Origin: Gordonia amarae NBRC 15530
Lineage (GTDB): Bacteria > Actinomycetota > Actinomycetes > Mycobacteriales > Mycobacteriaceae
Assembly (NCBI RefSeq): GCF_000241345.1
Contig: NZ_BAED01000059.1
Coordinates: 1-64,000, forward strand
DNA length: 64,000 bases
Direction of reading: 5' to 3'
This document shows positions 18,384-25,692 of this stretch, one piece after another. The notes under the pieces are model-generated. The model ran no database searches, was not told where the DNA came from, and saw only the letters and a program-made list of their open reading frames with translations. A program made the position numbers and the translations under genes. The first letter of the stretch is position 1, and each line of letters begins with the position of its first letter.

Positions 18384-18854
18384 ATGACAACACAACAGAC
18401 CACAGCACAGACCGCCGGCGACGACGTGATCGTGCCCGCCGGCACCGCCCTCCGTGAGGTGACGGCACAGCATCCCGACGCCGTGGACGGCACCTGGGTC
18501 CGCGCCTGCCGGCTGTCCGACCTGTCGATCGGCCGGGGCGTGGGCGTGCTCGGCCCCGGCTTCGAGCAGGTCGCGCTGTTCCGCGTGCCCGCCGCCGAAT
18601 CCGACCGTGAGGCCGCGGCCGGACGCAGCAAGCTGTACGCCGTCGGCAACATCGACCCGTTCGCGCGGGCCGCGGTGATGTCGCGCGGACTCACCGGCGA
18701 CCGCGACGGCGAGCCGATGGTGACCAGCCCGCTCGGCAAGCAGGCGTTCTCGCTGCGCACCGGCGTGTGCCTCGACGACGACTCGCGGTCGTTGACGAGC
18801 TACGCGGTGATCGTGCGTGACGGCGCCGTCGAGGTGTTCTTCCCGAAACGATGA
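18384..18854 (+). CDS. nirD: Nitrite reductase small subunit NirD
   Basis: 156-aa Rieske-fold partner of NirB. As expected for NirD, the CxH and CxxH ligands of a true Rieske cluster are absent; the protein reads PLGKQAFSLRTGVCLDD where the second ligand pair would be. Its N-terminal 30 residues are polar and variable. It follows nirB after 56 bp with a GAAGGAG ribosome-binding site and overlaps the next gene by 4 nt (ATGA), showing translational coupling to siroheme biosynthesis. Confidence 0.93.
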   Translation: MTTQQTTAQTAGDDVIVPAGTALREVTAQHPDAVDGTWVRACRLSDLSIGRGVGVLGPGFEQVALFRVPAAESDREAAAGRSKLYAVGNIDPFARAAVMSRGLTGDRDGEPMVTSPLGKQAFSLRTGVCLDDDSRSLTSYAVIVRDGAVEVFFPKR

Positions 18855-20092
18855 GTACCGATTTCCCAGAGTCCGCACCGGCCACCGCCCGTGCCCGCAC
18901 CACCCCGGCCACCCGCCCGGCGCCCGACTGCGCCGACGACGGCCCCGAGGACGGCGCGGCGCTGCCCCTGACCGGTTTCACGATCGGGATCACCGCGGCA
19001 CGCCGGTCCGAGGAGTTCGGCGCGCTGCTCACCCGGCGCGGCGCCGAGGTGATGTCGGCGCCGACGATCATGATCGTGCCGCTCGCCGACGACTCGGCGC
19101 TGGCCGAGGTCACCGAGGAGATCATCGCCGACCCGCCCGAGTTGATGGTGGCCACCACCGGCATCGGCTTCCGCGGCTGGGTCGAGGCCGCCGAGGGCTG
19201 GGGCAACGCCGAGGGCCTGTTGGCGGCGCTCGGGCGCAGCCGGCTGATTGCCCGTGGTCCCAAGGCCAAAGGCGCCATCCGGGCGGCCGGCCTGACCGAG
19301 GAGTGGTCGCCGGACAGCGAATCGTCGTCGGAGGTGCTCGACAAGCTGCTCGACGAGGGCGTCGACGGCAGGCGGGTGGCGGTGCAGTTGCACGGGGCGA
19401 CCACCGAATGGGAGCCGCTGCCGGACTTCTGCGACGTGCTGCGCGCGGCCGGAGCCGAGGTGCTGCCGGTGCCGGTGTACCGCTGGCAGGTACATCCGGA
19501 CGTGGCCCGCATCGACAAGCTGATCGCGGCGGTGATCCGGTCCGACCTGGATGCGATCACCTTCACCAGCGCGCCCGCCGTGGCGGCGCTGTTCACCCGC
19601 GCCAAGGAACTGGGCAAGATGGCCGCGCTCACGCACGCCATGCGCACCTCCGTGCCTGCCTTCTGTGTAGGCTCGGTGACGGCGGGTCCGCTTGAAGCGC
19701 AGCAGGTTCCGACGATCTATCCGCACCGCTACCGATTGGGTGCGCTGGCCCGGCTGATCACCGAGGAACTGCCGCGGCGCAGTCACCGGCTCCGGGTGCA
19801 CGGCCACGACACCGCCATCCGCGGCCAGTCGGTGATGGTCGACGGCAACCTGCTCGAACTGTCCGCCACCAGCATGACCCTGCTCAAAACCCTCGCGGTC
19901 ACCCCGGGGCGGGTGGTCTCGCGCACCGATCTGCTCGCCGGTCTGCCCGGCGACAGCAGCGACACCCATGCCGTCGAGGTGGCAGTGGCGAGACTGCGTG
20001 CCGCACTGGGGGATCCGAAGATGATCCAGACGGTGGTCAAACGAGGCTACCGGCTGGCCGTCGATCTCGAATACGACGGGGAGGACGAATGA
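18851..20092 (+). CDS. Uroporphyrinogen-III synthase fused to an OmpR-type winged helix
   Basis: 413-aa fusion resembling Rv0260c. Residues about 35-300 form a HemD domain (GFTIGITAARRSEEFGALLTRRG at its start, ITFTSAPAVAALF in the second lobe); residues about 310-405 form a Trans_reg_C winged helix (SVMVDGNLLELSATSMTLLKTL, then VEVAVARLRAALGD and VVKRGYRL). It could supply uroporphyrinogen III for siroheme, regulate the nitrite genes, or both. It starts within the nirD stop codon and overlaps the chelatase gene by 4 nt, so all three are coupled. Confidence 0.88.
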   Translation: MSTDFPESAPATARARTTPATRPAPDCADDGPEDGAALPLTGFTIGITAARRSEEFGALLTRRGAEVMSAPTIMIVPLADDSALAEVTEEIIADPPELMVATTGIGFRGWVEAAEGWGNAEGLLAALGRSRLIARGPKAKGAIRAAGLTEEWSPDSESSSEVLDKLLDEGVDGRRVAVQLHGATTEWEPLPDFCDVLRAAGAEVLPVPVYRWQVHPDVARIDKLIAAVIRSDLDAITFTSAPAVAALFTRAKELGKMAALTHAMRTSVPAFCVGSVTAGPLEAQQVPTIYPHRYRLGALARLITEELPRRSHRLRVHGHDTAIRGQSVMVDGNLLELSATSMTLLKTLAVTPGRVVSRTDLLAGLPGDSSDTHAVEVAVARLRAALGDPKMIQTVVKRGYRLAVDLEYDGEDE

Positions 20093-20838
20093 ACACACCT
20101 TTGCCACTCGGCGACCGGATGCGGGACGTCAGTCCCGTCATCGTCGCCCACGGAACACGAAACCCGCACGGCGTCACCATGATCGCCGAGATCGCCGCCG
20201 CCGTGAGTGAGCGGATCGGGACCACCCGCACGGCGTTCGTCGACGTCCTCGGCCCGACACCCGCCGAGGTGCTCTCCGATCTCGCCGACGATCGTCCGGC
20301 CGTCGTCGTACCCGCCTTTCTGGCCTCGGGATACCATGTGCGCCAGGATCTTCCGGGGCACATCGAGGAGTCGGGCCGGCCCGGGACGATCGTCACCCGG
20401 GCACTGGGCCCGGATCCGGTGATCGCCGCCGTGCTGCGGCTTCGGCTGATCGAGGCCGGCTGGGAGCCGGGCGACGTGGTGGTGCTGGCCGCGGCCGGCT
20501 CCTCTGATGCCTCCGCGCGCGGCCAGGTGCATCTGGCCGCCCGCCAGCTCGAATCGCTGATCGGTGGGCGGGTGGAGGTCGGTTTCATTGCCACCGCTGA
20601 ACCCACTGTGCCGCAGGCGATCACCCGGGCACGACGGCGTCTGCGCCGCGGCGGCAAGCTGGTGGTGGCCAGCTACCTGCTGGCGCCCGGCCTCTTTCAC
20701 TCCCGGCTTTTCGGGATGGACGTCGACGCCGTCGCCGAACCCCTCGGTGCCGACCCCCGCATCTGCGACCTCATCGTCACCCGCATGCGCGCCGCCGTCA
20801 GTCCTTACCGCCGCCCCGCCGCCGTCACCTGGCGCTAG
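20089..20838 (+). CDS. Sirohydrochlorin chelatase, CbiX/SirB-type
   Basis: 249-aa chelatase with two CbiX-type halves. The first carries the metal-site His in IVAHGTRNPHG (H21), the second GSSDASARGQVHLAARQLE with its conserved Ser-rich loop. Iron insertion into sirohydrochlorin makes siroheme, the NirB cofactor, and gene context supports iron rather than cobalt. It overlaps the HemD-fusion gene by 4 nt and ends one base before the convergent alkyltransferase-like gene, closing the nitrite cluster. Confidence 0.88.
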   Translation: MNTPLPLGDRMRDVSPVIVAHGTRNPHGVTMIAEIAAAVSERIGTTRTAFVDVLGPTPAEVLSDLADDRPAVVVPAFLASGYHVRQDLPGHIEESGRPGTIVTRALGPDPVIAAVLRLRLIEAGWEPGDVVVLAAAGSSDASARGQVHLAARQLESLIGGRVEVGFIATAEPTVPQAITRARRRLRRGGKLVVASYLLAPGLFHSRLFGMDVDAVAEPLGADPRICDLIVTRMRAAVSPYRRPAAVTWR

Positions 20839-20839
20839 G

Positions 20840-21160
20840 TCATGCTTGCTGGTCCGGGGGGAGTTCCGGGTGCCAACGGCACTCGCGCAGGTGGATGCGG
20901 CCGTCGGTGATGGGGACGCCCTCCTGCCGGAGGCGTTCGAGCTGACGGCTCTCCAGGTGTGGTGCGGGGCGGCCGCTTGCGGGTACCACCCGGTGCCAGG
21001 GGAGGTCGGCCGAATCGGTGCGCATGATCGCGCCGACGATCCGCGGCGACGACAGGCCGACGGCCGCGGCCAGGTCGCCGTACGTGGTGACCTGGCCCTC
21101 GGGGATGGCGGCGACCAGGGCCCGGACCGCCTCGATATCGTCGTCGGAAATTGTGGCCAT
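20840..21160 (-). CDS. Alkyltransferase-like protein (MGMT fold, no acceptor Cys)
   Basis: 106-aa DNA-binding protein of the ATL group, in the place of Rv3204. The methyltransferase-family core PCHR reads PWHRVV here, with Trp at residue 55 in place of the alkyl-accepting cysteine. ATL proteins bind O6-alkylguanine without repairing it and hand the lesion to nucleotide excision repair. The helix-turn-helix-like segment TYGDLAAAVGLSSPRIVGAIMR is intact, so this is not simply a dead gene. It lies 4 bp after the lipV-like gene on the same strand. Confidence 0.9.
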   Translation of the reverse strand: MATISDDDIEAVRALVAAIPEGQVTTYGDLAAAVGLSSPRIVGAIMRTDSADLPWHRVVPASGRPAPHLESRQLERLRQEGVPITDGRIHLRECRWHPELPPDQQA

Positions 21161-21164
21161 CGGA

Positions 21165-21962
21165 TTACCAGATCGCCTCGCGGATCAGCCGGGCCACCAG
21201 CACCGGTTCCAGGAACGGCACCATGTGCTCACAATCGGCATGCAGCACAGTCACATCCGGTCCGCAGTCGGCGATGAACCGCTCGCTGATGAACGGCGGA
21301 TCGACACGGTCGGCGACCACGATCGTCGTCGGGATCCCGGCGGGTGGCTGCACCGCGGGACGGGACATCTCGCTCCACGCCGTCGCGGCGGCGGGGGCGC
21401 CGACCCGCCACTGCACCCGGCCCGCCGCATTCGGCACCAGGTGTGTCTCGATCTCGTGGTCGAGGATGTGGCCGGGAACCAGCGCCCAGCCCTCGGCGCA
21501 TTTGGCCGACCGGGCGGCCTCGGCGTCGGCGTAATCCCAGTTCTCCAGGCTCGCGGTGGACACCTCGAGCGCCCGCTGCGGGTCGAGACCCTGTGCCGGG
21601 TCGAGTGCGATGATCGCACGCACCCGGACCGGGGAGGTGGCCAGCCGGTGCGCCAGACGCATCGCCAGCGCGCCGCCGAATGAATGCCCCACGATGACCA
21701 GGTCGGACGGGTCCTCTTTCACCACAACCTCTTCGAGGCCGTCGAGGTTGGCCTCGAACGACCACGGCGGCGTGAACGGCGACTGCCCGTGCCCGCGCAG
21801 ATCCGGGGCGACGATGCGGACCTCCGGCAGATCGGCGGCCAGGAACCGCCAGCGATCGCCGTGCCCGGTGAGGCCGTGGATCGCCAGAACCGTGGGTGTA
21901 CCGGCCAACAGGTCGTCGCGGGCCGGGCCGAAGGTGTGGGTGAACAGGGTCATACCGGCCAT
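21165..21962 (-). CDS. lipV: Alpha/beta hydrolase, LipV-like
   Basis: 265-aa cytosolic esterase or lipase candidate (Rv3203 position). The nucleophile elbow GHSFGG places Ser at residue 94; the oxyanion region is AIHGLTGHG; the catalytic His is in ADCEHMVPFLEP near residue 247, and Asp in VVADRVDPP is the likely third residue. No signal peptide is seen. Starts at 21962 or 21953 fit; more upstream starts would run into the divergent adnA promoter. Substrate is not predictable. Confidence 0.87.
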   Translation of the reverse strand: MAGMTLFTHTFGPARDDLLAGTPTVLAIHGLTGHGDRWRFLAADLPEVRIVAPDLRGHGQSPFTPPWSFEANLDGLEEVVVKEDPSDLVIVGHSFGGALAMRLAHRLATSPVRVRAIIALDPAQGLDPQRALEVSTASLENWDYADAEAARSAKCAEGWALVPGHILDHEIETHLVPNAAGRVQWRVGAPAAATAWSEMSRPAVQPPAGIPTTIVVADRVDPPFISERFIADCGPDVTVLHADCEHMVPFLEPVLVARLIREAIW

Positions 21963-22044
21963 TATCCCGGACCGGGCGGCGGGTGAGCTGGGCGGTGCCG
22001 GGCGTGTGGGGACCGTGTCGGTGGCCCGTGATTGCATAGGGATC

Positions 22045-25000
22045 ATGTCCCGCAGACCCGAGCCCCGCAATCAGCCCGTGCGGGGTACCGCCCTGCGCGC
22101 GCGGCTGGTCGCCGCGCACGGGTCGGCGGGTACCGAGCGTGAGTGGCCGTCGCAGGTGCGCACGGTCATCGGCGATGTGCAGCGGCCACCGGACGCGCGC
22201 GCCTGGCGTCCGTACCGGGTGCACGGGGGACCGGGTACGGGGAAGACGGCGCTGGTCGTCGACGCCGCCGTAGCCCGGCTGTCCACGCCCGGTGTGGACC
22301 CGGAGTCTGTGCTGGTGGTCGCGCCCAGCCGCCGGGCGTCGATCGCGTTGCGCGAGGAGATCACCCGTCGGGTGCTCGCAAGAACCGACGGTTTCGGGGG
22401 CGCGCTGCGCGAGCCGTTGGTGCGGACAGTGCACTCGTATGCCTTCGCGATCCTGCGCCTTCAGGCAGCCGCGCACGGCAATCCGCCGCCCCGGCTCATC
22501 ACCGGTTCCGAACAAGACGTGGTGCTACGCGAACTGCTCGCCGGTGACATCGAGGACGGCGCGGAGTACTGGCCCGCCCACCTGCGGCCGGCGCTGGGCA
22601 CCGACGGCTTCGCCCAGGCGTTGCGTGATCTGCTGATGCGTGCGGCCGAACGCGGCGCCGGTCCCGAGGAACTCATCGCGCTCGGCCGTGAACACACACG
22701 CCCCGAATGGGTTGCGGCCGGACACGCCTACGCCCAGTACGAGCAGACGATGCTGTTGCGCGGCAGCGTCGGCCTGTCCACACCTGGTGCCTCCGCGCCG
22801 GCCGTCGACGCCGCCGAACTCGTCGGCTCGGCGCTGTCGGCGTTCGCCACCGACCCGGACCTGCTGACCGCGCAGCGCCGCCGTATCCGGCATCTGATCG
22901 TCGACGACGCCCAGCACCTCGACCCGCAGGCCGCCTATCTGCTCAGACTGGTCGGCACCGGTACCGCGTCGACGATCATCACCGCCGACACCGATCAGTC
23001 GGTGTTCGGATTCCGGGGCGCCAGCCCGGTGTTCGCCGACGGCCTCGCCGAATCGGGCAGCGACCACGACATCGTCCTCACCGAGAACCTGCGCTCGGCA
23101 CCCGAGGTCAACCGGGTCGGCGCGCTCCTGGCCCGCCGCCTCCCCGGCGCCCGCCCCCACCCGTACCCGGAACCGTCGGGAGCCGGGGCTCCCCGGCGAG
23201 ATGAGACACCTGACGACACCACCTCCCTACCAGGCTCCGCAACCGTCCGCGTATTCAGTTCCACCGCAAAGGAAGCCACCGCGGTGGCCGACCTTCTCCG
23301 TCGGGCGCACCTGTTCGAAGGGGTGCCGTGGTCGCGGATGGCGGTGATCGTGCGGTCGGTGTCGCTGTCGCTGCCGGCGCTGCGCCGGGCCTTCCGGTCG
23401 GCGGGGGTGCCGATGGTCACGCAGACCTCCGATCTGCCGCTGCACCGGCAGCGCGCGGTGCTCGGACTGATGCTGGCGCTACGGGCGATCGCCGCACGTG
23501 AGGACCATCAGGCGCAGACCCGACCATCGAATCCAGAGATTTTCGGGATCGACCACACCGTCGACCTGGTGACCGGGGTGATCGGCGGCGCCGATCCGGG
23601 GGCGATGCGCAGGCTGCGCCGTGGTATCCGCCGCTACGACGAGGCGCATCTGGCGGAGGTGGCGCCAGAGGGCGACGTGCCCGATTCCCTGGTGTCGCTG
23701 CGGGCGGCGATCCTCGACGACGAGGTCGCCGAACGCTACGCCAAAGTACTGTCCGACACCGAACTCGCACCCTTGAACCGCGTCCGCAAGGCGATCGGAG
23801 CGGGTTATAAGGCGCATACCGCGGGACTCGGCCTCGAACACAGCCTGTGGGCGGCGTGGCAGGCAACCGGACACGACAGGCGCTGGGCGGCAACGGCATT
23901 GCGCGGCGGGCCGATCGGGGAGCAGGCCGACCGGGATCTGGACGCGGTGATCGCCATGTTCGAGGCGGCCGGCACCTTCACCGACAACCTGCCGGCCGCC
24001 GGACCGGCCGCCTTCGTGCACTACCTGACGCAGTTGCAGATTCCCCGCGACAGCCGCACCCCGCATGTCGCCGCGGAGTCGGTGGCGGTGATCTCGGCGC
24101 ACGCGGCGGTGGGTCGCGAATGGGACGTGGTGGCCGTGGCCGGGGTGGCGGACGGGCTGTGGCCGTCGCTGCGCAGCCGGGGCAGTGTGCTGGCCACCGG
24201 CCCGCTCATCGACCTGCTCGACGGTGTGCACCCCGACGCCGTCGACACCGTCGCCCGTGGCTCGGTGGCGCTGGCCGACGAGCGCAGGCTGCTGCTGGTG
24301 GCGTGTACCAGGGCGCGGCGCACCCTGATGCTCTCGGCCGTCGACGACGGCGACACCTCGTCGCCGTCGCGGTTCCTGCTGGAGATCGCCGACGCCCTCG
24401 GGGCGAGCACGGTGGCGGGGGAAGTCCCGGTCCCGACGGATGGTGACCTCGCGGAGGACCACGTGCCGTCGGCGGACCTGCCCCTCGACCCGGGCGTCGA
24501 TCGGGTCCTGTCGCTGCCGTCGCTGGTGGCCGCGTTGCGCAGCGCGCTCGTCGCGGGAACAGCAGGCGGGGGACCAGAAGGCGGGGGACCAGAAGGCAGG
24601 AGAACCGAAGGCGCGGAACCGGATGCGGTGCGCCGGGCCGATGCCGCTGCCACGCTGCTGGCCGAACTCGCGGACGCCGACGTGCCGGGTGCGCATCCGC
24701 GGGATTGGTATGGGCTGGCCGGCCCGAGCACCGACGTCGCGCTGTGGTCTCCCGACGGCGGTCCGGTGGTGCTGTCGCCGTCCACCACCGAAACCTTGTC
24801 GCTGTGTTCGCTGCGCTGGCTGCTCGAACGGCACGGCGGGCGCGACGGCGATCAGGCGCCCGCGGTCACCGGCACCCTGGTGCACACGCTGGTGCAGGCG
24901 ACGGCGGGCAAGATCGACCCGGCCGAGGTGACCGCCGCGCTGCGCGAGGTGTGGGACCGTGTCGACACCGGTGCGGCATGGTTCTCGCGCCGCGAACTCG

Positions 25001-25596
25001 AACGCGCCGAGGCGATGCTCGTCAATTTCCGTGAATGGCTGCGGGTGTCGAGGTCCGACCTCACCGAGTTCGGGGTGGAGGCCGATATCAACGCGGTCCT
25101 TCCTCCGGAGCGGAGCGCGGAGGAAGCGGGTGACCGGGACGATCCGGCGGTGCGCCTACGCGGCCGGATCGACAGGCTCGAACTCGACCATCAGGGCCGT
25201 CCGGTGGTGATCGATGTGAAGACCGGCAAGACCCCGATCTCCAAGGCCGACGCCCAGGACCACGCCCAGCTCGCCACCTACCAGGTGGCGCTGAGACTCG
25301 GCGGCATACCGGGTGCCGCCGGCACTGTCGGCGGTGACAAGAGCGCCGGGAGTGAGACCGGCGGTGGCCGGCTCGTGTACGTGTCCAAGGACAATCGCAC
25401 CACCGGAGCGGCGGAGAGGGTGCAGGACGCCCCCGATGCCGAGGTGATGGACGAGTGGATCACATTGATACGCAAGGCCGCCCGTGCGTCGGTGGGGCCG
25501 AGGTACGCCGCCACCCCGAACCCGGGCTGCCCGCACTGCCCGGTCGCCACCAGTTGTCCGGCACATCTCGAAGGCAGGACGGTGCTCGATGATTAG
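22045..25596 (+). CDS. adnA: AdnA, helicase-nuclease subunit of double-strand-break resection
   Basis: 1183-aa subunit of the mycobacterial AdnAB motor-nuclease, functional counterpart of RecBCD/AddAB. An N-terminal UvrD-like motor has GGPGTGKT at 61-68 and LIVDDAQHLDPQ as Walker B; the C-terminal RecB-type nuclease has RGRIDRLELDHQGRPVVIDVKTGK with the D...D-x-K residues. Cysteines in LSLCSLRW and GCPHCPVATSC fit a cluster of the AddB/RecB nuclease type. The ATG at 22045 gives the homologous N-terminus; the frame is open much further upstream but those starts overlap the divergent gene. Its stop overlaps an ATG at 25589. Confidence 0.94.
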   Translation: MSRRPEPRNQPVRGTALRARLVAAHGSAGTEREWPSQVRTVIGDVQRPPDARAWRPYRVHGGPGTGKTALVVDAAVARLSTPGVDPESVLVVAPSRRASIALREEITRRVLARTDGFGGALREPLVRTVHSYAFAILRLQAAAHGNPPPRLITGSEQDVVLRELLAGDIEDGAEYWPAHLRPALGTDGFAQALRDLLMRAAERGAGPEELIALGREHTRPEWVAAGHAYAQYEQTMLLRGSVGLSTPGASAPAVDAAELVGSALSAFATDPDLLTAQRRRIRHLIVDDAQHLDPQAAYLLRLVGTGTASTIITADTDQSVFGFRGASPVFADGLAESGSDHDIVLTENLRSAPEVNRVGALLARRLPGARPHPYPEPSGAGAPRRDETPDDTTSLPGSATVRVFSSTAKEATAVADLLRRAHLFEGVPWSRMAVIVRSVSLSLPALRRAFRSAGVPMVTQTSDLPLHRQRAVLGLMLALRAIAAREDHQAQTRPSNPEIFGIDHTVDLVTGVIGGADPGAMRRLRRGIRRYDEAHLAEVAPEGDVPDSLVSLRAAILDDEVAERYAKVLSDTELAPLNRVRKAIGAGYKAHTAGLGLEHSLWAAWQATGHDRRWAATALRGGPIGEQADRDLDAVIAMFEAAGTFTDNLPAAGPAAFVHYLTQLQIPRDSRTPHVAAESVAVISAHAAVGREWDVVAVAGVADGLWPSLRSRGSVLATGPLIDLLDGVHPDAVDTVARGSVALADERRLLLVACTRARRTLMLSAVDDGDTSSPSRFLLEIADALGASTVAGEVPVPTDGDLAEDHVPSADLPLDPGVDRVLSLPSLVAALRSALVAGTAGGGPEGGGPEGRRTEGAEPDAVRRADAAATLLAELADADVPGAHPRDWYGLAGPSTDVALWSPDGGPVVLSPSTTETLSLCSLRWLLERHGGRDGDQAPAVTGTLVHTLVQATAGKIDPAEVTAALREVWDRVDTGAAWFSRRELERAEAMLVNFREWLRVSRSDLTEFGVEADINAVLPPERSAEEAGDRDDPAVRLRGRIDRLELDHQGRPVVIDVKTGKTPISKADAQDHAQLATYQVALRLGGIPGAAGTVGGDKSAGSETGGGRLVYVSKDNRTTGAAERVQDAPDAEVMDEWITLIRKAARASVGPRYAATPNPGCPHCPVATSCPAHLEGRTVLDD

Positions 25597-25654
25597 TGCT
25601 AAGTCCTTGGCTGCAGCTCTCGAGGACGGGACGGCCCCACATGATCAGTGCTAA
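25589..25654 (+). CDS. Duplicated adnB start region, 21-codon leader ORF
   Basis: The ATG overlaps the adnA stop (ATGATTAG), the usual coupled layout, and reads MISAKSLAAAL, the same first eleven residues as AdnB, before diverging and stopping at 25652-25654. The real adnB start is 52 bp further on, out of frame, so the original start has been cut off by a tandem duplication. Translation of this leader ends 14 nt past the adnB start and could pass ribosomes on to it. Whether it is translated is unknown. Confidence 0.55.
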   Translation: MISAKSLAAALEDGTAPHDQC

Positions 25655-25692
25655 GTCCTTGGCTGCGGCTCTGGGTTTGCCGTCGCCGACGG
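25589..25692 (+). repeat. 52-bp tandem duplication at the adnA-adnB junction
   Basis: The block starting ATGATTAGTGCTAAGTCC at 25589 recurs at 25641 as ATGATCAGTGCTAAGTCC. Identity is near complete for 31-32 bp after each ATG and weaker, but recognisable, in the preceding TCTCGA...GGACGG stretch. Unit length 52 is not a multiple of three. Confidence 0.85.
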
